Below are positions 41,685-50,493 of a DNA stretch of 64,000 bases, piece after piece. Position 1 is the first letter of the stretch. Each line of letters begins with the position of its first letter. Under the pieces are notes generated by a model that saw only the letters and a list, made by a program, of their open reading frames with translations, was not told where the DNA came from and did not search any database. The stretch is from Thermohalobaculum sp039821125 (lineage in GTDB: Bacteria; Pseudomonadota; Alphaproteobacteria; Rhodobacterales; Rhodobacteraceae): positions 1 to 64,000 of the forward strand of contig JBCBOR010000005.1 of the NCBI GenBank assembly GCA_039821125.1. Reading direction: 5' to 3'. The position numbers and the translations under genes are program-made.

Positions 41685-42596
41685 CTAGCGACCCACAGCC
41701 TGCATCGGCGCTTGAGCCTTGTTGAAGACCTCGACCTCAGACATCAGAAAGTCACGGAACGCCTGGACCCGCTGCGAGCGGCGCATCTCCTGCGGATAGC
41801 AGAAATAGGCGGTGAAGCTGGGCGAAGTATCGTCCGGCAGCACGTTCTCAAGCTCGGGATAGTCGCGGGTGACATAGTCGGGCAGGGCCGCAATGCCCAA
41901 CCCTGAGACCGCAGCCTTCAGGATCCCGAAATAGCTGTTCATCGTGAGATGCGAGCTGCGATCTGACGAGAACTTCGATGTGACCCAGACCCGCGACGCT
42001 TCCGGTTGCGGGGCTGACGGGCTGAAGCTGATGAAGCGGCGCGACACCAGATCCGCCTCGTTCTGCGGTGCGCCATTCTCGTCGATGTAGTCGCGAGAGG
42101 CGTAAAGGCGCATCCGTACCGGCATGAGCGGTCGTCGGATCAGTTCAGACTGTTTCGGCTCGCCAAACCGGATCGCAACATCGGCCTCTCGCATGGCAAG
42201 ATCCAGCGTGTCCTCGGTCAGGATCAGGTTCACCGAGATCTCCGGGTGCGAGCGAAAGAGGCTTGGCAGGCGAGGCGCCAACCATGATGTGCCGAACCCG
42301 GCGGTGGTTGTGACTCTCAGGTCGCCGAAAACCTCGTCCTTGGAGTCCTTGATTTCTGCAGCCGCCTGCGTGAGGCGCTTGGTCATGGACCACGTCGCCT
42401 CGTACAGGATCTCTCCCTGCTCGGTCAGCAGCAGGCCGCGCGCGTGGCGGTGGAACAGCGTTGCTCCCAACTGTTCCTCGAGCCCGCGGATCTGTCGGCT
42501 GATGGCCGATTGGCTCAGATGCAGTTGGTCGCCGGCATGTGTCAGCGAGCCGGCATCGGCAACGGCGTGAAAGACGCGCAGTTTATCCCAATCCAT
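41685..42596 (-). CDS. LysR-family transcriptional regulator
   Basis: 303 residues. Helix-turn-helix at about 2-60 (LRVFHAVADAGSLTHAGDQL, LSQSAISRQIRGLEEQLG), then a LysR substrate-binding domain (LRVTTTAGFGTSWLAPRLPS, EADVAIRFGEP, AAVSGLGIAALPDYV). The size is standard. It starts 112 bp from a divergent secreted-protein gene, the most likely target by position. The effector cannot be inferred. The gene ends just before the sRNA region. Confidence 0.93.
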   Translation of the reverse strand: MDWDKLRVFHAVADAGSLTHAGDQLHLSQSAISRQIRGLEEQLGATLFHRHARGLLLTEQGEILYEATWSMTKRLTQAAAEIKDSKDEVFGDLRVTTTAGFGTSWLAPRLPSLFRSHPEISVNLILTEDTLDLAMREADVAIRFGEPKQSELIRRPLMPVRMRLYASRDYIDENGAPQNEADLVSRRFISFSPSAPQPEASRVWVTSKFSSDRSSHLTMNSYFGILKAAVSGLGIAALPDYVTRDYPELENVLPDDTSPSFTAYFCYPQEMRRSQRVQAFRDFLMSEVEVFNKAQAPMQAVGR

Positions 42597-42708
42597 AGCA
42601 GCAAGTGCCTCCAGATGAATTTATCTGATCAACGAAATGCGATCTGTTATCAAGTGGCCAGAAGGTAGCCATTGGGCGTCCGAATATAAGAGCATCACGA
42701 GGTGTGCC

Positions 42709-43548
42709 ATGAAAAAGCTGCTCGCACTGGTTGCAGGCTTTGTCCTGAGCTTGCCCTGCATTGCCGGGGCCGAAGCCTTGTCCGGCAGCTATTACGGGAT
42801 CGATGACGCGGCGGGGGTCACGATCGAAATCGAGCCGGATCCGGGTGGTTATGAGGGCACGTTCTTTGACCGCTCAGGCAACAATCAGCGGTTCGAGGCG
42901 GACCGGGCCGGCGATGCAGCGGAAGCCGTGCTCGACATGGGCGGGCAGACGGTGCTGATGCGGATGGTTCCGCTGCCGTACGGAGCCGAGGTCGCGCTGA
43001 TCCCGTTCAATGGTCAGGGGCAACTTGTGATCGATGCCTCCCGTGTGCTGAATTTTGTCCGCGAGGGGACAGCGCTGCCGGACCTGCCGTCCGAGTTTGT
43101 CCCAGCGCCGCGCGATGCTTCGCGAATCGCCGGGAACAGTTTTCTCGCGAGCTATCAGTTCTGGGATCCGATCGGCGTGCGAAACGGCTATCTCGGACTG
43201 CCGGATCGGTTTCGCACATTGCTCAGGATGTTTCCGGCTGTGCAATTGGACGTGATCTGGAAGCTCTGCCTTGCGCCATCGGCGGACAAAGCCTTGGCCG
43301 AGGCGTTGCGCGGGCAGGGCGTGGCCTGCCCGGAAGTCGTGGAGACGATCGCTGAAGTCCAGCGCACCAACCGCTTCAATGACTACAAGAGCGAGGTTGA
43401 CGAGGAGCGCGCCTCGCTGCGCACCTCGATCCGCTGCGCCGACGGCTATCTCGAAAGCAAGGAAGACTGTGATGCGGCGTCGCGGCGTTTGTCCGAAGCG
43501 GCGATCTCTCTGCGCACGGCGGCAACGGTGTTGGTGCGCTACCGCTGA
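42709..43548 (+). CDS. Exported protein of unknown function
   Basis: 279 residues from ATG 42709. Signal peptide about 1-22 (KKLLALVAGFVLSLPCIAGAEA). The first part of the mature chain (about 23-120) looks like a beta-rich domain (GSYYGIDDAAGVTIEIEPDP, GGYEGTFFDRSG). The C-terminal part (about 150-279) is mainly helical and holds four cysteines (KLCLAP, GVACPE, IRCADGYLESKEDC), likely paired in disulfides. I do not recognise the family. It is divergent from the LysR gene and its last ten bases overlap, tail to tail, the end of xdhC. Confidence 0.8.
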   Translation: MKKLLALVAGFVLSLPCIAGAEALSGSYYGIDDAAGVTIEIEPDPGGYEGTFFDRSGNNQRFEADRAGDAAEAVLDMGGQTVLMRMVPLPYGAEVALIPFNGQGQLVIDASRVLNFVREGTALPDLPSEFVPAPRDASRIAGNSFLASYQFWDPIGVRNGYLGLPDRFRTLLRMFPAVQLDVIWKLCLAPSADKALAEALRGQGVACPEVVETIAEVQRTNRFNDYKSEVDEERASLRTSIRCADGYLESKEDCDAASRRLSEAAISLRTAATVLVRYR

Positions 43549-44378
43549 TCAATGGATACGGTAGCGGCCCGCAACGCCGCGTCACGCTGAAGCAGTTGAA
43601 CGGCCACTGCGGCGGCGATCACAGACGGGCGTTTGTCTCTTAGCCCGGGCACGCCAATCGGGCAGGTCAGCGCATTGATCTCGTGTTTGTCGAGACCGCG
43701 TTCAGTCAGGCGCTTGGCAAACAACGCGCGTTTGGTCATCGAACCGATCAGACCGCAGAAGCCATGAGGACGCTTCAGGATCGTCGTGATGATTTCCAGA
43801 TCAAGTGCGTGGGAATGTGTCACCACCACGTGAAACGCATCGGGTGCTGCGCCTTCTGCAAGCGTCTCCGGTAGCGGCGTTGACAGAACATCGTCGGCCC
43901 TCATCTCGGCCCGTGTATCTGTCAGCGTGACACTGAAGGGCAGTGGGTTCAGCGCTGCGGCCAGCGCCTGGCCGATATTCCCAGCACCATAGACGATCAC
44001 GGGGCGGTGCTCGGGGCCATCCGTCAGGAGAGGTCCTTCGGGTGCCAGCAAGAACTCGGTCGCATGATCGTCGATTTCGTCCGGATCAATCCGACGCAGG
44101 ATGATCTCGACGCGGCCACCACAGCACTGGTCGATCTCCGGTCCAAGCGGGCGTTCGAACCGGCGATGTGTCTCACGCGTCGCAACCATGTCTTGCGCGC
44201 TGGCGATGACGTCATGCTCGACCGTACCGCCACCGATGGTGCCCGCGATGCCAACGCGATGGATCAGCATCGCACATCCCGTATCTCGCGGGGTCGACCC
44301 TTCGGCGCGCACGATCATCGCAACGACAACCGGCCCGTGCTGTGCCAGGGCAGCCCTGACCTCACGCAATCCAATCAC
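43539..44378 (-). CDS. xdhC: Xanthine dehydrogenase accessory protein XdhC
   Basis: 279 residues from GTG 44378, which overlaps the xdhB stop as GTGA. The N-terminal XdhC/CoxI domain reads VVVAMIVRAEGSTPRDTGCAML and IGGGTVEHDVI, with QCCGGRVEIILR following; a Rossmann-like XdhC_C domain has VIVYGAGNIGQALAAAL and GLIGSMTKRALF. XdhC binds molybdenum cofactor, helps its sulfuration and inserts it into XdhB. The open frame extends to 44666 inside xdhB, but that part is not coding. It is the last gene of the leftward purine operon and its stop overlaps the end of the convergent gene by 10 bp. Confidence 0.95.
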   Translation of the reverse strand: MIGLREVRAALAQHGPVVVAMIVRAEGSTPRDTGCAMLIHRVGIAGTIGGGTVEHDVIASAQDMVATRETHRRFERPLGPEIDQCCGGRVEIILRRIDPDEIDDHATEFLLAPEGPLLTDGPEHRPVIVYGAGNIGQALAAALNPLPFSVTLTDTRAEMRADDVLSTPLPETLAEGAAPDAFHVVVTHSHALDLEIITTILKRPHGFCGLIGSMTKRALFAKRLTERGLDKHEINALTCPIGVPGLRDKRPSVIAAAVAVQLLQRDAALRAATVSIDQR

Positions 44379-46696
44379 GCCTGCGCCCGTCCCAGCGCAA
44401 GCAACACCGCCTCCGGCGTCGCAGGTGCGTTTAATGCCGGATAACTGGTCCCCGTGCTGCTGATCGCATGGCTGATCGCATGATGGGCCGAGATCGCCAG
44501 CATCAGCGGCGGCTCGCCGACGGCCTTGGAGCGCTTGATCGTCAACTCCCGGTTCATGCCCTTTTCCCAAAGGCGGATGTTCATCTGTTCGGGCCGGTCC
44601 CACGCGGTGGGGATCTTGTAGGTTGACGGTGCATGTGTTTTCAGGTGCCCGGCGGCATTCCACCAAAGCTCCTCCATCATCAGCCAGCCAGCGCCCTGGA
44701 TGAACCCGCCCTCGATCTGACCGAGATCCACCGCAGGGTTCAGCGACCGTCCGACATCGTGCAGGATATCGACCCGGGTCATGCGGCTCTCGCCCGTCAG
44801 CGTGTCCACTGCGACCTCGGTCACCGCGGCGCCATAAGCAAAATAGTAGAACGGGCGTCCCCGTGCGGCGCCCCTATCCCAACTGATCTTGGGCGTCGCG
44901 TAGAACCCCGTTGCTGACAGTGGTACGCGGCCGAGATAGGCGGCTTTGGCGAGATCACTGAAGCTCATCTCCCGCGCGCCCACCTGCACCCGGTCCGGCA
45001 GGAAGACAATGTCCGCCTCGATCACGTTTTCCGTCTCGCAGAGGAACCGAACCAGCCGTCCCTTCAACTCGGCGCAGGCCGCGCGCACCGCCATGCCGTT
45101 GAGGTCACTGCCCGAGGACGCGGCTGTCGCCGAGGTGTTCGGCACCTTGTCCGTCTGTGTCGCGGTGATCCTGACCCGGTCCAGGCTGATCGACAGCTCC
45201 TCCGCTGCAATCTGGATAATCTTGGTATGCAGGCCCTGACCCATCTCGATCCCGCCATGGTTCAACTGGACCGAACCATCCTGGTAGATGTGCACGAGCG
45301 CACCCGCCTGATTGAGATGGGTCGTGGTGAACGAGATGCCAAACTTGACTGGCGTCAGGGCGATGCCCCTTTTGATCCACGGGTTCTCGGCGTTCCAACG
45401 TGCGATCGCTGCGCGCCGGGCCGTGTACTCGGAGGAGTTCGCAAGATCCTCGGTGATCTCTCCGATTACGCAATCTTCGACACGCATGTGATAGGGTGTG
45501 ACCGCGCGCTCGCCCGGCCCATCCGGCGGTTCGTAGTAGTTCACCCGCCGCACATCCAACGGGTCGCGCCCCAGCCTGTGGGCGATGTGATCAATCACCC
45601 GCTCGATGCCGACCATGCCCTGAGGACCACCAAACCCGCGAAACGCAGTGTTGGACACCGTGTTCGTGCGGCAGCGGTGCGAGATGATCTCCGCTGTGGG
45701 AAGATAGTAGCAGTTGTCCGCATGGAACATGGCCCGATCGCAGATCGCAGAGCTCAGATCGAGCGACCAGCCGCAGCGCGCCATTTGCGTGAAGCGGATA
45801 CCTGCGATCCGGCCATCCCCGTCGAACCCGACATCATATTCGATCACGAAGTCATGCCGCTTGCCGGTGAGGATCATGTCCTGATCCCGGTCGAGGCGAC
45901 ACTTCGCCGGGCGCCCGGTCGCTTTGGCTGCCAGTGCGGCGCAGGCGGCCATGAGGTTGCTCTGCGTCTCTTTCCCGCCGAACCCGCCGCCGAGGCGCCG
46001 GACTTCCACGGTGACCGCATGCGCTGGAACGCCGAGGACACGCGCGACGATCAACTGGCATTCCGAGGGGTGCTGGTTCGACGACACGACGCGCATGTCG
46101 GCATCCTCTCCCGGCCACGCGACTGCGATTTGCCCTTCAAGGTAGAACTGCTCCTGCCCGCCGACTTCGATCCGACCGGTGAGGCGGTGAGGCGCGCTGG
46201 CGAGGGTCATGTCCACATCGCCGCGCGCCATGCGATAGGGCGGTTGAACGAAGCTGCCCTCGCGCATGGCATCGTCGATGGTGAGGATCGGGGCCTCTGG
46301 CGCGTAGTCGATAGCGGCGCGCCCTGCGGCGGCGCGTGCTGCCTTCAGACTATCTGCAGCGACCGCGAACAGAGCCTGCCCCGCGTGGTGCACCTCGCCG
46401 CCATCGCGCTCCGTGGCGGCAAACATCGGCTCGTCCATCACCACCGGGCCGGTGTCGTTCACGCCGGGCACGTCATCTGCGCAACCGACCCAGGCAACGC
46501 CGGGAGCCATTCGCACAGCGCTGAGATCAACGCGCGTCAGCCGCGCCCGGGGGTGATCCGACATCGCAATATAGACGTGCAACAGACCGCGCGGCTCCGC
46601 GATGTCGTCGGCGTAGATCGCGGTGCCCGCCACGTGCTTTGTTGCGCTGTCATGCGGGAGCGCTTGACCCGTCGCGTTTGCAGAGGCGGGGCTCAT
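44375..46696 (-). CDS. xdhB: Xanthine dehydrogenase, molybdopterin-binding subunit
   Basis: 773 residues. MoCo-binding text includes GQEQFYLEGQIAVAWPGEDA, RRLGGGFGGKETQSNLMAA, NTAFRGFGGPQGM, GGIEMGQGLHTKIIQIAAEE and the C-terminal AVGEPPLMLAISA with the catalytic Glu. It oxidises hypoxanthine and xanthine to urate at the molybdenum site, passing electrons through the XdhA iron-sulfur clusters and FAD. The start overlaps xdhA by 4 bp and the stop overlaps xdhC by 4 bp. Size and motifs are normal for the two-subunit bacterial enzyme. Confidence 0.97.
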   Translation of the reverse strand: MSPASANATGQALPHDSATKHVAGTAIYADDIAEPRGLLHVYIAMSDHPRARLTRVDLSAVRMAPGVAWVGCADDVPGVNDTGPVVMDEPMFAATERDGGEVHHAGQALFAVAADSLKAARAAAGRAAIDYAPEAPILTIDDAMREGSFVQPPYRMARGDVDMTLASAPHRLTGRIEVGGQEQFYLEGQIAVAWPGEDADMRVVSSNQHPSECQLIVARVLGVPAHAVTVEVRRLGGGFGGKETQSNLMAACAALAAKATGRPAKCRLDRDQDMILTGKRHDFVIEYDVGFDGDGRIAGIRFTQMARCGWSLDLSSAICDRAMFHADNCYYLPTAEIISHRCRTNTVSNTAFRGFGGPQGMVGIERVIDHIAHRLGRDPLDVRRVNYYEPPDGPGERAVTPYHMRVEDCVIGEITEDLANSSEYTARRAAIARWNAENPWIKRGIALTPVKFGISFTTTHLNQAGALVHIYQDGSVQLNHGGIEMGQGLHTKIIQIAAEELSISLDRVRITATQTDKVPNTSATAASSGSDLNGMAVRAACAELKGRLVRFLCETENVIEADIVFLPDRVQVGAREMSFSDLAKAAYLGRVPLSATGFYATPKISWDRGAARGRPFYYFAYGAAVTEVAVDTLTGESRMTRVDILHDVGRSLNPAVDLGQIEGGFIQGAGWLMMEELWWNAAGHLKTHAPSTYKIPTAWDRPEQMNIRLWEKGMNRELTIKRSKAVGEPPLMLAISAHHAISHAISSTGTSYPALNAPATPEAVLLALGRAQA

Positions 46697-48108
46697 ACGA
46701 CGGCGACCGGATTTCGCGGCAGATCTGTGATCGGCGCAGCCAGCGTGGTCTCAAGGAAATATTTCAGCAACAGGTTCCGCGCGATCGTCAGCCGATAGTC
46801 CGCTGATGCCCGGTGATCCGACAGCGGCGAGAGGTCCTCGGCCAGTGCAGCCATGGCCTGCTCCACGGTTGCACGCGTCCATGGTGCGCCGGTGAGTGAT
46901 GCCTCTGCAGAAACTGCGCGTTTCGGGACGCCCGCCATGCCTCCAAAGGCGATCCGTGCCGAGGTGACGATGCCGCCCTCTGTCTCGACGGCAAAGCAAC
47001 CGAGCACCGAAGATATGTCCTGGTCGTACCGCTTTGCGATTTTGTAGCAGGCCAACGTCGATGGCACCGTGGGGACGGGCACCTCGACCATCTCGACGAA
47101 CTCACCAGGGCTGCGGTCCTGCTTGCCGTAGCCGAGGAAGAAGTCCTCGAGCGGCAGGGATCGCCGCTCCGCCCCTCGCCTCAAGTGGAGAGTTGCGCCC
47201 GCCGCGATCAGCGCAGGTGGCATGTCACCGATGGGAGAGCCGTTGGCGATGTTCCCGCCGATGGTTCCGTATGATCGGACCTGAGCGCCGCCAATGCGAC
47301 GGATCAAGGGGGATATGCCCGGATGGATCGTTGCCAAGGCGTCCACCGCATCGCGATAGGTTGCTCCGGCACCGAAGTGCAGAGCGCCGCCCCGCCGCTC
47401 GATCCGCGCCAGTTCTTCAACACGGCCCGTGTAGATGATCTCCAGGGGATCGAAGTCGTGCTTCGTGACCCAGAGGCCGATATCCGTGGCCCCCGAGAGA
47501 ATGGTCGCCTCCGGGTGTTCTGCGATCAGATCGGCAAGCGCGTCGACCGATGTGGGTCCCCAGAAGGATTGTTCGCTGTGCCGGTAGGTTAGCGGCTCAG
47601 GGTCCGAGATCGTTCGTGACAAATCTGGGCTGGTCGTATGTCCAACCGACAACGCGGCATCGATGATCGGCCCGTAGCCGGTACATCGGCAGAGATTGCC
47701 GGACAGTGCATCACAGACATCCTCCCGCCCGCCGAGCGCACCGCTTTGCGCTGCCACCCAAAGGCTCATGACAAAGCCCGGAGTGCAGAAGCCACATTGT
47801 GTCCCGTGCCCATCGGCCATCGCGCGTTGGATCGGGTGCAGGCCTTCGTCGGAGGGCAACGCTTCGACGGTCCGGACCTCTCGCCCATGCGCCATCCCGA
47901 TCAGAAGGATACAGGCGCAGGTCGGGAGCCAGTCGCCGCCCGGCGCGCGCATGGCCACCGTACACGCACCGCAATCACCCTCGGCGCAGCCCTCCTTGGT
48001 CCCGGTCAGCCCACGATCGTAGCGCAGCCAGTTCAGCAGTGTCGTGGTCGGGCTGACCCCGGTGAGAGCCACCTCCTCGCCGTTGAGAAGAAATTCGATC
48101 GCGCCCAT
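46693..48108 (-). CDS. xdhA: Xanthine dehydrogenase, iron-sulfur/FAD subunit
   Basis: 471 residues. The first [2Fe-2S] cluster uses CAEGDCGAC (about 41-49) plus a later Cys, the second uses CGFCTPGF and GNLCRCTGY. A FAD-binding domain (about 180-355) follows with ILSGATDIGLWV, GAGATYRDAV and IGGNIANGSPIGDMPPAL, then a CO-dehydrogenase flavoprotein C-terminal domain. It relays electrons from XdhB to NAD+. The ATG overlaps the uraH stop by one base and the end overlaps xdhB by 4 bp, indicating tight coupling. Confidence 0.97.
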   Translation of the reverse strand: MGAIEFLLNGEEVALTGVSPTTTLLNWLRYDRGLTGTKEGCAEGDCGACTVAMRAPGGDWLPTCACILLIGMAHGREVRTVEALPSDEGLHPIQRAMADGHGTQCGFCTPGFVMSLWVAAQSGALGGREDVCDALSGNLCRCTGYGPIIDAALSVGHTTSPDLSRTISDPEPLTYRHSEQSFWGPTSVDALADLIAEHPEATILSGATDIGLWVTKHDFDPLEIIYTGRVEELARIERRGGALHFGAGATYRDAVDALATIHPGISPLIRRIGGAQVRSYGTIGGNIANGSPIGDMPPALIAAGATLHLRRGAERRSLPLEDFFLGYGKQDRSPGEFVEMVEVPVPTVPSTLACYKIAKRYDQDISSVLGCFAVETEGGIVTSARIAFGGMAGVPKRAVSAEASLTGAPWTRATVEQAMAALAEDLSPLSDHRASADYRLTIARNLLLKYFLETTLAAPITDLPRNPVAVV

Positions 48109-48461
48109 TAGCTGCCCCGATAAGTCGAATAGCCAAAGGGTGAGAGCAGCAGCGGCACGTGGTAGTGACCATCCGGATCGGCGATCCCGAAGCGGATCGG
48201 GATCTGATCGAGGAACTTCGGATCGGGCAGATCGCTGCCCTGTGCGTCGAGATACGCGCCCGCAAAGAAGATCAGCTCGTACTGCCCCGGTTTGAACGCC
48301 TTGCCCTCGAGCATCGGGCTGTCCGTGCGGCCATCGGCGTTCGTCACCGCCTCGGCGATCTTTCGGTGGCTGTTGCCGGAGACGCGATAGAGCGCGATCC
48401 TGACGCCCGCCGCCGGGCGGCCCCGGGCAGTGTCCAGAACATGCGTGGTCAGGCGTCCCAT
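48108..48461 (-). CDS. uraH: 5-hydroxyisourate hydrolase (transthyretin-like)
   Basis: 117 residues, the usual HIUase length. It opens MGRLTTHVLDTARGRPAAGV, carries the conserved FFAGAYLD region, and ends with the diagnostic YSTYRGS. The catalytic residues known from the family (His near the start, Arg in the PIRF segment, His in HYHVPLLLSPFGYSTYRGS) are present. It converts 5-hydroxyisourate, made from urate, to OHCU on the way to allantoin. Neither a urate oxidase nor OHCU decarboxylase lies in the window. The gene sits between the transporter genes and xdhA. Confidence 0.95.
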   Translation of the reverse strand: MGRLTTHVLDTARGRPAAGVRIALYRVSGNSHRKIAEAVTNADGRTDSPMLEGKAFKPGQYELIFFAGAYLDAQGSDLPDPKFLDQIPIRFGIADPDGHYHVPLLLSPFGYSTYRGS

Positions 48462-48469
48462 CGCCTCTC

Positions 48470-49378
48470 CTATCTGTCGGCGCGGAAGGGGCGGCCGATG
48501 CAGGCGGGTGCGTTGGCCTTGGTCAGGTTGATATCGCTCGAGATGATAACAAGCGCGATCACGGTCGCCAAATAGGGTGCCATGGCGAGGAACTGCGACG
48601 CGACGGGCAGCCCCCAGTCCTGACCGTAGAACTGAAGTTGTGTGACCATGGCGAAGAGATACGCGCCTGCCACCAGACGCCAGGGCCGCCACGTTGCGAA
48701 GACGACCAGAGCCAGCGCAATCCAGCCACGCCCTGCGGTCATGTTCTCGCCCCACATCGGGGTGTAGGCGAGCGACAGATACGCGCCGCCAAGGCCCGCC
48801 ATCGCCCCGCCAAAGAGTGTCGCGAGATAGCGGATGCGGATGACCGGCAGACCGAGCGCGTGGCCCGAATCGTGATTGTCTCCCACCGCACGCAGGGCGA
48901 GACCTGCCCGTGTCTGAGAAAGAAACCAGGCGACCCCGCCTGCCAGTGTCAGCGCGAGATAGACCATGATGTCGTGGCCGAGAACGATTCTTCCAACCGC
49001 GGTGTCACCGACCAGTGGCAGATCCAGTTGCGCCAAGGGCTCAAGCGCTTGCCCAACAAAGCCTTGCCCGATCAGGCCGGAGGCCCCGATCCCGAATATC
49101 GTCAGAGCCAGACCGGCTGCAGCCTGATTGGCCAGCAGCGAGATCGACACCACGCAGAACACCAGTGCCATGGCCGCTCCCGCCAGGGCGCCCGCCACGA
49201 TCGCCAGCGGTGTGGACCCAACCGCAAATGAGGTCGCAAAGGCCGCCACGGCCCCCATGAGCATCATCCCCTCGACGCCCAGGTTCAAGACGCCCGACCG
49301 CTCGGCCACCAACTCTCCGATCCCGGCGAAGATGAACGGTGTCGCCGCTATGATCATGGAGAAAAGGAAGGCTTCCAT
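48470..49378 (-). CDS. Nucleoside/purine ABC transporter permease (second, NupQ/YufQ-like)
   Basis: 302 residues from ATG 49378, which shares one base with the TGA of the preceding permease gene. The BPD_transp_2 fold shows about eight helices with FAGIGELVAERSGVLNLGVEGMML and RAVGDNHDSGHALGLPVIRI, the conserved permease loop. The family takes up nucleosides, purines or related bases together with a BmpA lipoprotein. Its place just upstream of uraH and xdhAB suggests purine import. The uraH start lies 8 bp past the stop. Confidence 0.93.
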   Translation of the reverse strand: MEAFLFSMIIAATPFIFAGIGELVAERSGVLNLGVEGMMLMGAVAAFATSFAVGSTPLAIVAGALAGAAMALVFCVVSISLLANQAAAGLALTIFGIGASGLIGQGFVGQALEPLAQLDLPLVGDTAVGRIVLGHDIMVYLALTLAGGVAWFLSQTRAGLALRAVGDNHDSGHALGLPVIRIRYLATLFGGAMAGLGGAYLSLAYTPMWGENMTAGRGWIALALVVFATWRPWRLVAGAYLFAMVTQLQFYGQDWGLPVASQFLAMAPYLATVIALVIISSDINLTKANAPACIGRPFRADR

Positions 49379-50493
49379 CAGGCAGCCTCCCGGCGGGCGG
49401 AAACCCAGCGCAGGCGGTAGAGGATCAGCGTATCGCACGCGAGCAGGAAGAACAGCAGCATCCCCTGAAAGATGCCGGTGACGTTTTTGGGCAGCTTCAG
49501 CAGGATTTGCGCATTCTCACCGCCGATATAGGTGACCGCCAGGATAAGGGCGCCAAGCAGGGCTCCCGCCGGGTTCAACCGCCCGAGGAAAGCAACGATG
49601 ATGGCGACAAATCCGTACTCGGCCGAAATGGTCGGCTGCAGTTGCTGGATGGTGGCCGAGACCTCGACCGCACCGGCCAGCCCTGCCAGTCCGCCGGACA
49701 GCAGCAGGACAAACCAAATGGTGCGGGCCTGCGAGAACCCGGCGAACGCGCCTGCACGCGGGGCGGCTCCGATCACGCGGATCTGAAACCCGCGCAGCGT
49801 TCGGGCCATCATTACGGTCAGCACCAGCGCAATGACCATGGCAAGGATCAGGCCGAGATGCAGACGCGTTCCCGCGATCAGCACTGGCATCAGAAACGCA
49901 TCTGCATAGTCGACGCTTTCGGGGAAACCGAACCCTGCCGGGTCTTTCCAAGGACCGCGCACCAGCCAATCCAGCAGCAGGGCAGCGACATAGGTCAACA
50001 TCAGGCTGACCAAAATCTCGTTCGCATTGAACCGGGTGCGCAGCAGGGCCGGGATCGCAGCCCAGATCATGCCGCCCGCGACACCAGCAGCGAGGTAGAT
50101 CGGCAGCCAGACCCAGCCCGCGCCCTCCGGCGCATACAAGGCGACGAAACCGCTGAAGATGGCTCCAAGAGTGTACTGCCCCGCCGCTCCGATGTTCCAG
50201 ACATTGGCACGAAAGCAGACGGTCAATCCCGCGCCGATCAGCGCCAGCGGGATCGCTTTGACCACAACTTCCGAGGGGGTGTAGATCCACATCGCCCGCT
50301 CTTCCGGACGGGTCAGATAAAACCAGACCTCGTGAAAAGGCTGGAAGAAGTAGACGTATAGCGCCGCGCCTGGTGCATGTCCCATAAGCGCCAGCATCAG
50401 TGCAGAGGCGGCCAGCATCAGCCCGATCGCAATGACGGGCGACAGGAGCGCAAGCAGGTGGGAGGGCTGCTGCCGCGGCTCGAGCGTGATCAC
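49378..50493 (-). CDS. Nucleoside/purine ABC transporter permease (first, NupP/YufP-like)
   Basis: 371 residues from GTG 50493, overlapping the ATPase stop as GTGA. About ten helices; FRANVWNIGAAGQYTLGAIF and LRGFQIRVIGAAPRAGAFAG are the matching pieces to the second permease, and the loop FNANEILVSLMLTYVAALL is typical of the longer partner. The open frame continues to 50745 inside the ATPase gene without a family match. It pairs with the following permease to form the transmembrane channel. Confidence 0.93.
   Translation of the reverse strand: MITLEPRQQPSHLLALLSPVIAIGLMLAASALMLALMGHAPGAALYVYFFQPFHEVWFYLTRPEERAMWIYTPSEVVVKAIPLALIGAGLTVCFRANVWNIGAAGQYTLGAIFSGFVALYAPEGAGWVWLPIYLAAGVAGGMIWAAIPALLRTRFNANEILVSLMLTYVAALLLDWLVRGPWKDPAGFGFPESVDYADAFLMPVLIAGTRLHLGLILAMVIALVLTVMMARTLRGFQIRVIGAAPRAGAFAGFSQARTIWFVLLLSGGLAGLAGAVEVSATIQQLQPTISAEYGFVAIIVAFLGRLNPAGALLGALILAVTYIGGENAQILLKLPKNVTGIFQGMLLFFLLACDTLILYRLRWVSARREAA

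Noticed and set aside
45227..46798. 523-codon plus-strand frame opposite xdhB and xdhA
   Set aside because: It is antisense to two clear enzyme subunits; the translated text has no family features.
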